Assembly: GCA_012521035.1 (NCBI GenBank)
Contig: JAAYND010000010.1
Location: forward strand, 1 to 18,735
Reading direction: 5' to 3'
Length of the DNA: 18,735 nt
Source of the DNA: Methanomicrobiales archaeon
Lineage (GTDB): Archaea; Halobacteriota; Methanomicrobia; Methanomicrobiales; Methanoculleaceae
Below, piece by piece: positions 7,976 through 15,479 of the stretch (position 1 is the stretch's first letter; the number at the start of each line of letters is the position of its first letter). Made by a program: the position numbers and the translations under genes. The notes beneath the pieces were generated by a model. It saw only the letters and a list, made by a program, of their open reading frames with translations, ran no database searches and was not told the DNA's origin.

Positions 7976-8283
7976 CTTATGCCTGACGATCCCGCCTCGC
8001 AGGAAGTTCCCCGAATTTTGCGGGATGCCTCTCGTGAATGGGATCTTCTAAAGCCCAATCCCCGGGAATACGACAAAAACCCTATCTGCCTTCATTTCGC
8101 GCTCCGTCACCACAGGAACATCGGTTCATCAGCTCTCTCATCCGGTAGTTTTTTCTTAATGTTTATCGGGATCGAGATCGATCTGCCAAAAACTATTAAT
8201 AATAGCATTGTTATGTGGTATATTGTGCCGGGACCCAGATCTCCCCGTTTGGTACACGAATTACAGAAATACCACATTTGAAG
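7976..8283. other. Divergent intergenic region between the two pilus operons
   Basis: About 300 bp without a supported gene. The left edge holds the minus-strand TATA box. In the middle is a T6 run at 8155-8160. Near 8190-8225 lie AT-rich elements that could promote the plus-strand operon. An open frame of 100 codons (7979-8281, plus) is present, but it has no ribosome binding site, its codon use is unlike its neighbours and no domain is recognisable, so it is not called as a gene. Confidence 0.5.
8193..8205 (+). promoter_or_regulatory. AT-rich palindrome, candidate promoter or operator of the pilus operon
   Basis: CTATTA-A-TAATAG is a perfect 13-bp inverted repeat. As a TATA element it would place transcription start near 8225, giving a leader of about 60 nt before ATG 8284. 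A second TATA-like GGTATATT follows at 8217-8224. Either could be the promoter. Confidence 0.35.
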
Positions 8284-8928
8284 ATGCGCATGGCTATAAA
8301 CGACCTTGTAGACGAGATCCTCGAGCAGTCGATGCACGAAGGGTGCTTTACACTGAGTGAACTGCTACACTACAGCGGTATTCATTCCATTACCGGGATG
8401 GGAGTCTCAAGAGACAGAACGCATGCATTTTTCCTGGTTTTCTCCCGGGGTGAGCCGGATGGCGCCATATTCGTCGACGAGAAAGGGACGCTCTTTGGTG
8501 ACTCGGCGGTCCTGCATCTGGATCTCGGGGAGAAGTTCGATCTCTATCAGGTGGCACCGCCGGTCGCTGAAGCACTGGTATCACGCTGCAGGATCTTCGA
8601 GAAGAGTCATCTGAAGAGGAATGGTCGCCTCGCTATACCGACCATTGGCGCTCCTTCCCGGCAGAGGGTGGGGGTGCTCTGTCTGACAGTGTACGTTGGC
8701 CAGGCACCCCTCGCCGGGGCTTATGTCTCGATCCGGAAAGGCAAACTCGTCATCACAGGTGATGTTACCGATTCAGGAGGCAGGGTCTGTTTCCGGTTGC
8801 TGAACGGACGTTACATGTGTGTGGTCTCGGATCGGACCGGAGAGCGAACACGGTGCATCGTTGAATTCCATGAACCTCAGGTAGAAACACGCGTTGATAT
8901 TGGGAGCACAGAGGATGAGAGCAGGTGA
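8284..8928 (+). CDS. Unrecognised protein with C-terminal carboxypeptidase-regulatory-like domain
   Basis: A 214-residue protein of no family I can name. Residues 1-110 form an alpha/beta region (QSMHEGCFTLSELLHYSG, then GVSRDRTHAFFLVFSRGEP and GAIFVDEKGTLFGDSAV). Residues 125-205 look like an Ig-like carboxypeptidase-regulatory or Cna-B-type fold, from the pattern LTVYVGQAPLAGAYVSIRKG, VTDSGGRVCFRLLNGRYMCV. There is no signal peptide or membrane helix, so it is probably cytoplasmic. ATG 8284 or 8290 is likely; upstream in-frame GTG 8215 lies inside the presumed promoter. No good Shine-Dalgarno sequence is seen. Its end overlaps the ATPase start by 14 nt, so translation is coupled and a role with the secretion ATPase is inferred. 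Confidence 0.75.
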   Translation: MRMAINDLVDEILEQSMHEGCFTLSELLHYSGIHSITGMGVSRDRTHAFFLVFSRGEPDGAIFVDEKGTLFGDSAVLHLDLGEKFDLYQVAPPVAEALVSRCRIFEKSHLKRNGRLAIPTIGAPSRQRVGVLCLTVYVGQAPLAGAYVSIRKGKLVITGDVTDSGGRVCFRLLNGRYMCVVSDRTGERTRCIVEFHEPQVETRVDIGSTEDESR

Positions 8929-11293
8929 AGATGAAGAACGCGAGTTGACGGCCACGATCCGAAATCTCCTCGCACAACCCCTGAAGGTGGAGGGTGGCGA
9001 TGAAGAGATCACGCCCTCTCTGCTCCAGGATCAGTCTGGCGAGGAAGATGAGTGGGAAGAGGTGATCCCGGAGGACAGGAAGCAACCAGAGCCCCTGTCC
9101 GCACCGGCACCTGGCAGAGTGGATATCCGTTCGCTCATTGATTCAGTGATCGGGTCGAGGAGTACCAGACCCGGGGGCACGCCCGGCGATAATCCCGTCA
9201 GGGCGCTCCTCAAGCGAATTGAAAAGAAGGATGTAAGGCAGGGTGGGGAAGATGGTCTCTCTCCGCAGATGGAGGAGGACGACGGGGTAGACCTGGATCA
9301 CAACGACCTGCCTGACTTCCCCGGGGGGTGGACAGAGGAGACTGATGCACCAATACCCGGAGATCCGGGGCTGGTGAGCCCCATGTACGATCATCACACC
9401 TCGTCCGATCCCGGCGTTCTGGAGGTGAGAGAACCCGGGACTGATGAAGTCCTCTCCACCGGTGTGGTCTCGGTCGATGAACTCGGTCATCTGGCCGACC
9501 TGATCCTCCCGAAGGGTGCGGTGTTTGGGGTCGAGGAGCTGCACATCAAGCGCAACGAACGACAATTCGAGTTTGTCGACAATGCCCGGGTTGTATCCGA
9601 ATTTGATGAACTCTTTGCCAGGGCCTTCTCACCTGCCACACTCGCCGCTGCAGCGGTTACAGCAACGGCCGAGGCTGAGGGGGTTGTGGAGCCGGGGTTC
9701 GGGATCCTCAGCAGACTCCAGTTTCCAAGGACTGCGGAGACGATCGAGGAGTACAACCCGATCATCCACGGGCCGCTCGTCGATCTCTCCATGCGGTCAT
9801 CACCGGAACTTGAGGAGATCGAACTCTATCCGGTGAACGAGCCGTACGCCTACGTCAGGGTGACGTACGACAGCGCAACCCACGAGTACACGTACAATAT
9901 CCTTGAGCCCCTGCTCACACCCGGTGAACAGGAACTCTTCAACGAGATCAAGGAGCGCCTCTTTGAGACGCTTGATGTCGCTACCCGTGACCTCACCCGC
10001 GAGGAGGCGAGGAAGGCACTCCGGGATGCAGCGAATATCATCATCGCTGATTACGGGATCCGTCTTGAACCCCGTGGGCGGGAGAAGATCCTCTACCACG
10101 CGGAAAAGGAGTTCCTCGGCGACGGATTGATCGATCCGGTGATGCATGACGCTTACATCGAGGATATCTCCTGCGATGGTGTGGGAAGCACCATATTTGT
10201 CTATCACATGACGTATGAGTCGATGAAGACAAGCCTCGCCTACAGTGACACTACAGAACTTGACTCGTTTGTCACGAAGCTTGCTCAACGGGCCGGGAAG
10301 TATATATCGATCGCTGAGCCGATGCTCGACGCCACGATGAGCGATGGGTCACGTATCCAGATGACACTCGGGTCAGAGGTGACCGCCCACGGGTCGACGT
10401 TCACGATCCGTAAGTTCCGTGAAGAACCGATCACACCGACCGATCTCATCGAGTGGCATACCTTCTCGCCGCTCGGGATCGCCTTCCTCTGGCTCGCGGT
10501 CGAGAACGCCAAGTCCTGCATATTCGCCGGCGGGACGGCATCCGGAAAGACGACTACTTTAAACGCTATATCGCTCTTCATCCCGCCGCTGGCAAAGATC
10601 GTGACGCTTGAGGATACCCGTGAGTTGAAACTCCCCCACCCGAACTGGATCCCGAGCATCACGAGAGACTCGTTCTCGCAGGACGGGCGGGGCGAGATCG
10701 ATATGTATGAACTCCTGCGTGCCGCCCTCAGGCAGCGCCCCGAGTACATCCTGGTCGGTGAGGTCCGTGGTCGTGAGGCCCTGACCCTCTTCCAGGCGAT
10801 GAGCACCGGGCACGTCACCTATGCGACGATGCATGCAGATTCGGTGGCGAGCGCCGTCCACCGCCTGGAGAACCCGCCGATCAATGTGCCGAGGAACATG
10901 CTCTCGGCGCTCTCCCTGATGTCCATCCAGGTGCAGGCCCGGGTGGGCGGCCAGCGGATCCGGCGGAACAAGCAGCTCATCGAGATCCTGGATATCGATC
11001 CCAGGACGAACGAGCTGATCACGAACGAGGTCTTCCGGTGGCATCCTGCGACCGACGAGATCCACTACTCCGGCAAGTCCTACATCCTCGAGGAGATCAT
11101 GGAAGGCCGGGGGTGGAGCGAGGAGAGGATGCAGGAAGAGCTCAAACGGCGGCAGGAGGTGCTCGAATGGATGCGTATCAAGAAGATCCGGCATTTCCGC
11201 GATGTGAGCAAGATCCTGGTCTCCTACTTCCGTGACCCGGAGTCGGTCATCCAGCGGGTGCGCTCCGATCTCTATGGGGAGGGTGCCCCGTGA
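8915..11293 (+). CDS. Type II/IV secretion system ATPase (GspE/TadA/ArlI type)
   Basis: A 792-residue hexameric motor ATPase expected to power assembly of a type IV pilus-like filament. Residues 1-190 are a low-complexity, acidic, proline-rich extension that looks disordered. Residues 190-470 form the family's N-terminal domains. The motor follows: Walker A GGTASGKT (539-546), the acidic box LEDTREL (565-571), Walker B ILVGE (612-616) and the His box TMHAD (638-642). ATG 8915 is chosen because GGGAG lies eight bases upstream; an in-frame TTG at 8894 would add seven residues. The start lies inside the preceding gene and the end overlaps the first T2SSF gene by 4 nt (GTGA). This is a true secretion motor, unlike the PIN-ATPase on the other strand. 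Confidence 0.94.
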   Translation: MRAGEDEERELTATIRNLLAQPLKVEGGDEEITPSLLQDQSGEEDEWEEVIPEDRKQPEPLSAPAPGRVDIRSLIDSVIGSRSTRPGGTPGDNPVRALLKRIEKKDVRQGGEDGLSPQMEEDDGVDLDHNDLPDFPGGWTEETDAPIPGDPGLVSPMYDHHTSSDPGVLEVREPGTDEVLSTGVVSVDELGHLADLILPKGAVFGVEELHIKRNERQFEFVDNARVVSEFDELFARAFSPATLAAAAVTATAEAEGVVEPGFGILSRLQFPRTAETIEEYNPIIHGPLVDLSMRSSPELEEIELYPVNEPYAYVRVTYDSATHEYTYNILEPLLTPGEQELFNEIKERLFETLDVATRDLTREEARKALRDAANIIIADYGIRLEPRGREKILYHAEKEFLGDGLIDPVMHDAYIEDISCDGVGSTIFVYHMTYESMKTSLAYSDTTELDSFVTKLAQRAGKYISIAEPMLDATMSDGSRIQMTLGSEVTAHGSTFTIRKFREEPITPTDLIEWHTFSPLGIAFLWLAVENAKSCIFAGGTASGKTTTLNAISLFIPPLAKIVTLEDTRELKLPHPNWIPSITRDSFSQDGRGEIDMYELLRAALRQRPEYILVGEVRGREALTLFQAMSTGHVTYATMHADSVASAVHRLENPPINVPRNMLSALSLMSIQVQARVGGQRIRRNKQLIEILDIDPRTNELITNEVFRWHPATDEIHYSGKSYILEEIMEGRGWSEERMQEELKRRQEVLEWMRIKKIRHFRDVSKILVSYFRDPESVIQRVRSDLYGEGAP

Positions 11294-12213
11294 ACAGTTA
11301 TGAGCGGTTCTGTTTCAACCTGATCGGCAGGGGTCTGAAGGAGAGGAGAGGGGACTTCATCAACCTCCGCCGGGATCTCGTGGGAGCCCGGATGAATACA
11401 CCGTTCGAGGCGTACCTCGCGACGGCCTATGTCTCCTCGATCGCTGTGGGGCTGGTCGCTGCCGTGCTCATCGGGCTTCTTACCTACTTCCTGCGGGTTC
11501 CTGAGATGATCACCTATCGGGGGGCGGTCCCGGAGTTTATCTACGCCCTGAACGACTACAAGCTCATAATCGGCACCATCATCATCACGATCCTCTCGCT
11601 CCTGATCTTTGGTGGCATAGTGTACCTGATCTTCCTCCTCTATCCCGGTATACAGGCCGGGGAGCGCCGCCGGAATATCGATGCCACCCTGCCCTATGCG
11701 ATCAACTACGTCACAGCGATGTCATCGGCGGGGATCACCCCTGATGAGGTCTTCCGGCTGCTCGGCCAGAGCAAGATCTATGGAGAGAGCGCCGTTGAAG
11801 CGCGGTATGTCGCCCGGGAGACAGACTTCTTCGGGAAGGATCTCCTAGAGGCTCTCAGGATGGTCTCGCAGGCGACGCCGAGTGAGCGGATGCGGGAGTT
11901 CCTGCAGGGGGCTGTTGCAAGCATCTCAAGCGGGAGTAACCTTACCGAGTATTTCCGCACGAAGGCTCACCAGTATACCCTTGAGAATAACCAGCAACAG
12001 AAGATGTTCCTTGAGACGCTCGGGCTGATCGCGGAGTCTTACGTCACCGCGATGGTTGCCGGGATGCTCTTTCTGATCATTCTACAGTCGGTGATGACGA
12101 TCCTCTCCGGCGATTCAAACCCGCTCTTCCTCTATGTCATCATCTACCTGATCGTGCCGTTCGGGAGCATGATGTTCGTCATCCTGATCAGTTCCATGAC
12201 TCCGGAAGTGTGA
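11290..12213 (+). CDS. Type II secretion system F family membrane protein (TadB-like)
   Basis: A 307-residue inner platform protein for the pilus-like machine. Predicted membrane helices lie near 45-68, 92-118, 251-272 and 279-301. Between the second and third is the cytoplasmic T2SSF helical domain (about 134-250), with the family-typical start DATLPYAINYVTAMSSAGIT and the later AVASISSGSNLTEYF. The start is GTG 11290, overlapping the ATPase stop in GTGA and preceded by a strong GGAGGGTG. Its own stop overlaps the next gene in the same way. Archaeal machines of this type typically use two such proteins or one double-length one (ArlJ); here the pair is split over two genes. Confidence 0.92.
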   Translation: MNSYERFCFNLIGRGLKERRGDFINLRRDLVGARMNTPFEAYLATAYVSSIAVGLVAAVLIGLLTYFLRVPEMITYRGAVPEFIYALNDYKLIIGTIIITILSLLIFGGIVYLIFLLYPGIQAGERRRNIDATLPYAINYVTAMSSAGITPDEVFRLLGQSKIYGESAVEARYVARETDFFGKDLLEALRMVSQATPSERMREFLQGAVASISSGSNLTEYFRTKAHQYTLENNQQQKMFLETLGLIAESYVTAMVAGMLFLIILQSVMTILSGDSNPLFLYVIIYLIVPFGSMMFVILISSMTPEV

Positions 12214-13250
12214 TTATGGGGTTTAAAGATATTATCGACGATTTCCTGAATAGAACGCCGGGCCATGATGAGGCGGCGGATATCCCGACTGATACCTTCG
12301 AGGAGCAGGAGCGGGAGATTTTTGATAAGATCGAGGGGCACCGGAAGTACCGGGAAGGATTTTACCGGTTCATCAGGCACCCCCTCCAGGTGATGATGGA
12401 AGATCCCGTCACTGTCCTCTTCGTATCAATCCCGGCGGCACTCCTCCTCCTCATCGGTGGAACTCTGAACCTCGTGTTCTCCTATGGTCCCGGGGTTCTC
12501 TTCACGACGACGATGGTCGACGATGTCCTGGTCTTTGCCCTCCTCATCGCCATCGTGCCGCTTGCGATCCTGGATCTCAAGGAGGCGCTCCGTGTCTCAA
12601 GCATCGAGGCATCCCTCCCGAACTTCTTCCGGGACGTGGCCGGGATGAATGACTCGGGTATGACGCTCCCGCACGCGATCCACATCGTCTCTGAGGGTGA
12701 GTACGGGGCACTCACGCCGCATATCCGCAAACTGGATACCGAGATGTCCTGGGGTATACCGTTTGTAAAAGCCATCCGGCGGTTCGGAGATGCGGTGAAC
12801 ACGCCGCTTGCCGAGCGGAGTGTTGACCTGATCGCACACGCGAGTTCCGCCGGCGGTGATGTCAGCGAGGTGCTCCGGGCGGCGGCTCACGATGCGTACG
12901 AGTTCTTCAACCTGAAGTCGGAGCGGAGGAACGGTATGATGATCTACATGATCATCATCGTTATGTCGTTCTTTGTCTTCCTCTTCGTCATCGGGGTGCT
13001 CTCAAGCACGTTCCTCTCGACCATGGCAGAGGCGGGCGAGGCGGTCGCCGGCTCGGGTTCGAGCCAGACGTTCATGGGTACCGTGGATCTCTTCCTCTAC
13101 AACCGGCTCTTCTCCCACTCCGCGCTGATCCAGGGGTTCTTCTCGGGGCTTGCGGCGGGTATCATGGGCGAAGGCCGGGTGCTCGCGGGGCTGAAGTACT
13201 CCGCCATCATGGTGCTGATCGCCTGGGTCGCGTTCCGGTTCTTCATCTGA
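12210..13250 (+). CDS. Type II secretion system F family membrane protein (TadC-like)
   Basis: A 346-residue second platform protein. The N-terminal 60 residues are charged and cytoplasmic (EEQEREIFDKIEGHRKYREG). Helices are predicted near 67-90, 103-123, 243-268 and 328-345, with one possible re-entrant or short helix near 307-325. The T2SSF cytoplasmic domain lies at about 130-240 (ASLPNFFRDVAGMNDSGMTL, then AHASSAGGDVSEVLRAAAHD). The first codon may be GTG 12210, overlapping the preceding stop (GTGA), or ATG 12216, six bases on. It ends the operon, followed by a T8 terminator. No pilin-like gene with a short positively charged leader and hydrophobic segment is found after it. Confidence 0.92.
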   Translation: MIMGFKDIIDDFLNRTPGHDEAADIPTDTFEEQEREIFDKIEGHRKYREGFYRFIRHPLQVMMEDPVTVLFVSIPAALLLLIGGTLNLVFSYGPGVLFTTTMVDDVLVFALLIAIVPLAILDLKEALRVSSIEASLPNFFRDVAGMNDSGMTLPHAIHIVSEGEYGALTPHIRKLDTEMSWGIPFVKAIRRFGDAVNTPLAERSVDLIAHASSAGGDVSEVLRAAAHDAYEFFNLKSERRNGMMIYMIIIVMSFFVFLFVIGVLSSTFLSTMAEAGEAVAGSGSSQTFMGTVDLFLYNRLFSHSALIQGFFSGLAAGIMGEGRVLAGLKYSAIMVLIAWVAFRFFI

Positions 13251-13272
13251 GGGGCCGGAACCGGTTTTTTTT
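13251..13272 (+). terminator. T8 terminator of the pilus operon
   Basis: Right after the TadC-like stop codon comes a GC-rich stretch (GGGGCCGGAACCGG) and then T8 at 13265-13272. The hairpin potential is poor, but the T tract alone is enough for an archaeal terminator. Confidence 0.65.
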
Positions 13273-13345
13273 GCAGGGGGCCGGAATCGGGTTTTCGGGT
13301 GCGGTGAGGAGGAGGGGGTGTGGTGGATCGCACATCTCCCGGAGA

Positions 13346-13353
13346 TTATTTAA
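13346..13353 (+). promoter_or_regulatory. TATA box of the acylphosphatase-repeat gene
   Basis: TTATTTAA is centred about 27 bp before ATG 13377, so the transcript probably begins at or next to the start codon. The box sits between GGAG (13341-13344) and CTCC (13355-13358), an imperfect inverted repeat that could be an operator. Confidence 0.55.
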
Positions 13354-13376
13354 CCTCCTGGAAAAGATATTCCATC

Positions 13377-13979
13377 ATGAAGATGCAGGCGATCATCACC
13401 GGCAGAAAGGTCCACGATGTGGGCTACCGTGTGTTCTTGCTCCAGAGATGCCTTGATCTGGGATTCCAGAAGTTCAGAGCAAGAAACCGGGTACAGGATG
13501 GTGCCGAACAGGTGGTGGTGCAGTACGAGGGCGATCCCGGGCAGGTGGATGCATTCAATTCCATCATCCGGGAGGAGCACCCCCCGGATGCGGATGTCTC
13601 TGATATTGTGTTTGAGCAGTATGAGGGGTATGTCATCCCAGCAATTGACTATATACATATAATCCAGATCGAGCAGCTCGCTAAAGGTATTCCGGCAATC
13701 ATCAGCATCGATAAGATACAGGGTAAGATGCTTGAAAAGCAGGATTGTATGCTCGAAAAACAGGATAGCATGCTTGAAAAGATGGATTGTATGCTCGAAA
13801 AACAGGATAGCATGCTTGAAAAACAGGATAATATGCTTGAAAAGATGGATCAGATGGAGGGGTCGATCACGAGCGAGATCCGCGATCTCCGTACTGACAT
13901 GTGTTCCCACCTTGATCGGCGCCTCTCTACAATGGAAGCGGATATCCAGCAGATCAAAGCAAAAATTGGCCTGATCTGA
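13377..13979 (+). CDS. Acylphosphatase domain fused to a tandem-heptad coiled coil
   Basis: A 200-residue protein. Residues 1-90 resemble acylphosphatase: the substrate loop reads GRKVHDVGYR, with the catalytic Arg kept, and RARN supplies the expected Asn, so hydrolysis of acyl phosphates is possible. Residues about 118-159 are six heptads of the form MLEKQDC/S/N, with Leu and Gln/Met at the core positions, followed by a further helical region (EIRDLRTDMCSHLDRRLSTM) ending in IQQIKAKIGLI. This predicts an oligomeric coiled coil. Ordinary acylphosphatases are about 90 residues, so the C-terminal half is an addition. The start at 13377 has no Shine-Dalgarno sequence but a TATA box 27 bp upstream; the frame's in-frame extension upstream crosses the promoter and is rejected. 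It stands alone between two terminators. Its role is unknown. Confidence 0.88.
   Translation: MKMQAIITGRKVHDVGYRVFLLQRCLDLGFQKFRARNRVQDGAEQVVVQYEGDPGQVDAFNSIIREEHPPDADVSDIVFEQYEGYVIPAIDYIHIIQIEQLAKGIPAIISIDKIQGKMLEKQDCMLEKQDSMLEKMDCMLEKQDSMLEKQDNMLEKMDQMEGSITSEIRDLRTDMCSHLDRRLSTMEADIQQIKAKIGLI
13728..13853 (+). repeat. Six 21-bp tandem repeats inside the acylphosphatase-like gene
   Basis: Six uninterrupted 21-bp units start at 13728, 13749, 13770, 13791, 13812 and 13833, each beginning ATGCTTGAAAA or ATGCTCGAAAA. Each encodes one heptad (MLEKQDC, MLEKQDS, MLEKMDC, MLEKQDS, MLEKQDN, MLEKMDQ). Units 1-2 and units 3-4 form a 42-bp superunit that differs at only two bases, a sign of recent duplication. 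Confidence 0.95.
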
Positions 13980-14010
13980 GAATACCGGGAACTCTTATCG
14001 GTCGCCACAC

Positions 14011-14017
14011 TTTTTTT
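14011..14017 (+). terminator. T7 terminator after the acylphosphatase-repeat gene
   Basis: T7 lies 31 nt after the stop codon and overlaps the last codon of the convergent cobQ gene (TAA stop at 14016-14018 on the minus strand). Confidence 0.5.
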
Positions 14018-15452
14018 ACCCACCATCCCCAAAATACGCCATGATCGCATCCATATCCACGTTCTCCTCGAAGTGCCGGGCGAGGTCATCGTAGGCGGCA
14101 TCGCCATCCGTCGCCGACTCAAACGGTACCCCCCGCCGCTCCGCGAGGTATGCGAGGAGAGCGTTTGCGGCGCCCGGGTTCTGGAAGATGCCGTGCATGA
14201 ATGTTCCAAAGACCAGGCCGTCCGGTGTTGCGGCCCCATCGCCGGCGAACGCCTCGGGCAGGGCCTGGCGTTCAGTCTCGCCTGAACGGATCTCATAGCC
14301 ACTCACATCACCCATACTGGAGAGGATCGGGCCGGGGCCGGTCGCCTGCCGCCTGACCTGTGCCGCCGCTCTCTGGTCTCCGGCCGATGTCGTGATGACG
14401 TCGAGGAGCCCAAAGCCTTCATACTCCGCATCTGTATCGACCACCCGCCGGCCGAGCATCTGGTAGCCGCCGGCGATCCCGATGACCGGTATACCCTGCT
14501 CCCGGGCATGCCTGAGTTCCTCCCCCGTCCCCGCCCGCCGGATGACCTTGAGATCCTCTATGGTATCCTTCGTCCCCGGGAGGATGATGCAGTCGTAGCC
14601 GGCGAGCGGTGCCCCCGGCGGGACGTAATCCACCGTGGCGTGGCGCTCGAGGAGTTCAAAATCGGTGAAGTTTGTGATCCCCGGGAGGCGGATGACGGCG
14701 ATCCGCACGGGGTTCCCGGTCGCCTTCCGTCCCTTATCCTCAAGCGAGAGCGAGTCCTCGCTCGGGAGCGGTATATCCACGTACGGGACAACCCCGAGGA
14801 CCGGGACGCCCGTGAGCTCCTCAAGTTTCTCCACCCCGGACGCGAAGAACCCTGGATCGCCCCGGAACTTATTTATGATTATCCCGGCGACGAGCGGCCT
14901 GATATCATCAGGGAGGAGAGCCAGCGTCCCGTAGACCTGTGCAAAGACCCCGCCGCGCTCGATATCAGCGACGAGGATGATCGGGAGCGCGAGGCTCCGG
15001 GCGAGCCTGATGTTTGCTATATCGCGGTCGTAGAGGTTCACCTCCGCCGCTCCTCCGGCTCCTTCCACCACGACGTGCCCGTAGCGGCCCCGCAGGCGCT
15101 CAAACGCCGCCACCGCCTCTTCGAGGAGCCTATCGGTCTCGATGTAGTAGTCGCGGATATGCACATCCCTGTATGGCCGGCCGAGCAGGATCACCTGTGA
15201 CGTCCGATCACCCATCGGTTTGAGGAGGATCGGGTTCATATCGGCCATGGGCTCAATACCCGCGGCGAAGGCCTGCACGGCCTGGGCCATCCCGATCTCA
15301 CTCCCATCGGCTGTGATATAGGAGTTGAGACTCATATTCTGTGATTTAAACGGCGCGACCGGGATCCCGCGGCGGTAGAGCGCACGGCAGAGCGCCGTCA
15401 CCGTCACGCTCTTTCCCACGTGGGATGCAGTTCCGAGCACGATAAGAGACAT
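14016..15452 (-). CDS. cobQ: Cobyric acid synthase with an altered glutaminase site
   Basis: A 478-residue CobQ/CbiP enzyme that amidates adenosylcobyrinic acid a,c-diamide to adenosylcobyric acid, using glutamine and ATP. The N-terminal synthetase half has the P-loop region GTASHVGKSVTVTALCR (7-23) and KSQNMSLNSYIT. The C-terminal half is a GATase_3 glutaminase. There the usual nucleophile motif GICGGYQ reads GIAGGYQ, so Ala327 (GCC, 14472-14474) replaces the catalytic Cys. The active-site His is kept at 420 (TFMHG), while the typical GYEIHxG reads GYEIRSG (Arg389). The enzyme may depend on free ammonia. ATG 15452 is the usual family start; the open frame upstream crosses the promoter. It is divergent from nrdJ with 58 bp between. 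Confidence 0.95.
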   Translation of the reverse strand: MSLIVLGTASHVGKSVTVTALCRALYRRGIPVAPFKSQNMSLNSYITADGSEIGMAQAVQAFAAGIEPMADMNPILLKPMGDRTSQVILLGRPYRDVHIRDYYIETDRLLEEAVAAFERLRGRYGHVVVEGAGGAAEVNLYDRDIANIRLARSLALPIILVADIERGGVFAQVYGTLALLPDDIRPLVAGIIINKFRGDPGFFASGVEKLEELTGVPVLGVVPYVDIPLPSEDSLSLEDKGRKATGNPVRIAVIRLPGITNFTDFELLERHATVDYVPPGAPLAGYDCIILPGTKDTIEDLKVIRRAGTGEELRHAREQGIPVIGIAGGYQMLGRRVVDTDAEYEGFGLLDVITTSAGDQRAAAQVRRQATGPGPILSSMGDVSGYEIRSGETERQALPEAFAGDGAATPDGLVFGTFMHGIFQNPGAANALLAYLAERRGVPFESATDGDAAYDDLARHFEENVDMDAIMAYFGDGG

Positions 15453-15479
15453 TGCCAGAAGAGAGGTTGGGCACGACGG

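Noticed and set aside
7979..8281. A 100-codon plus-strand frame between the divergent operons
   Set aside because: It has no ribosome binding site, a TATA-like element too close to its ATG, no known domain and codon use unlike the neighbours; it also crosses the presumed promoter of the next gene.
10559..11194. A 211-codon frame antisense to the secretion ATPase
   Set aside because: The sense strand carries Walker A and B motifs; the antisense product has no recognisable feature.
13728..13853. CRISPR-like repeat array
   Set aside because: The units are directly adjacent with no spacers and are in frame within a gene; they encode heptads.
13350..13910. A frame antisense to the repeat gene with Phe/His/Leu repeats
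   Set aside because: The repeats are the mirror of the heptad array; the sense protein has a recognisable domain, a TATA box and a terminator.
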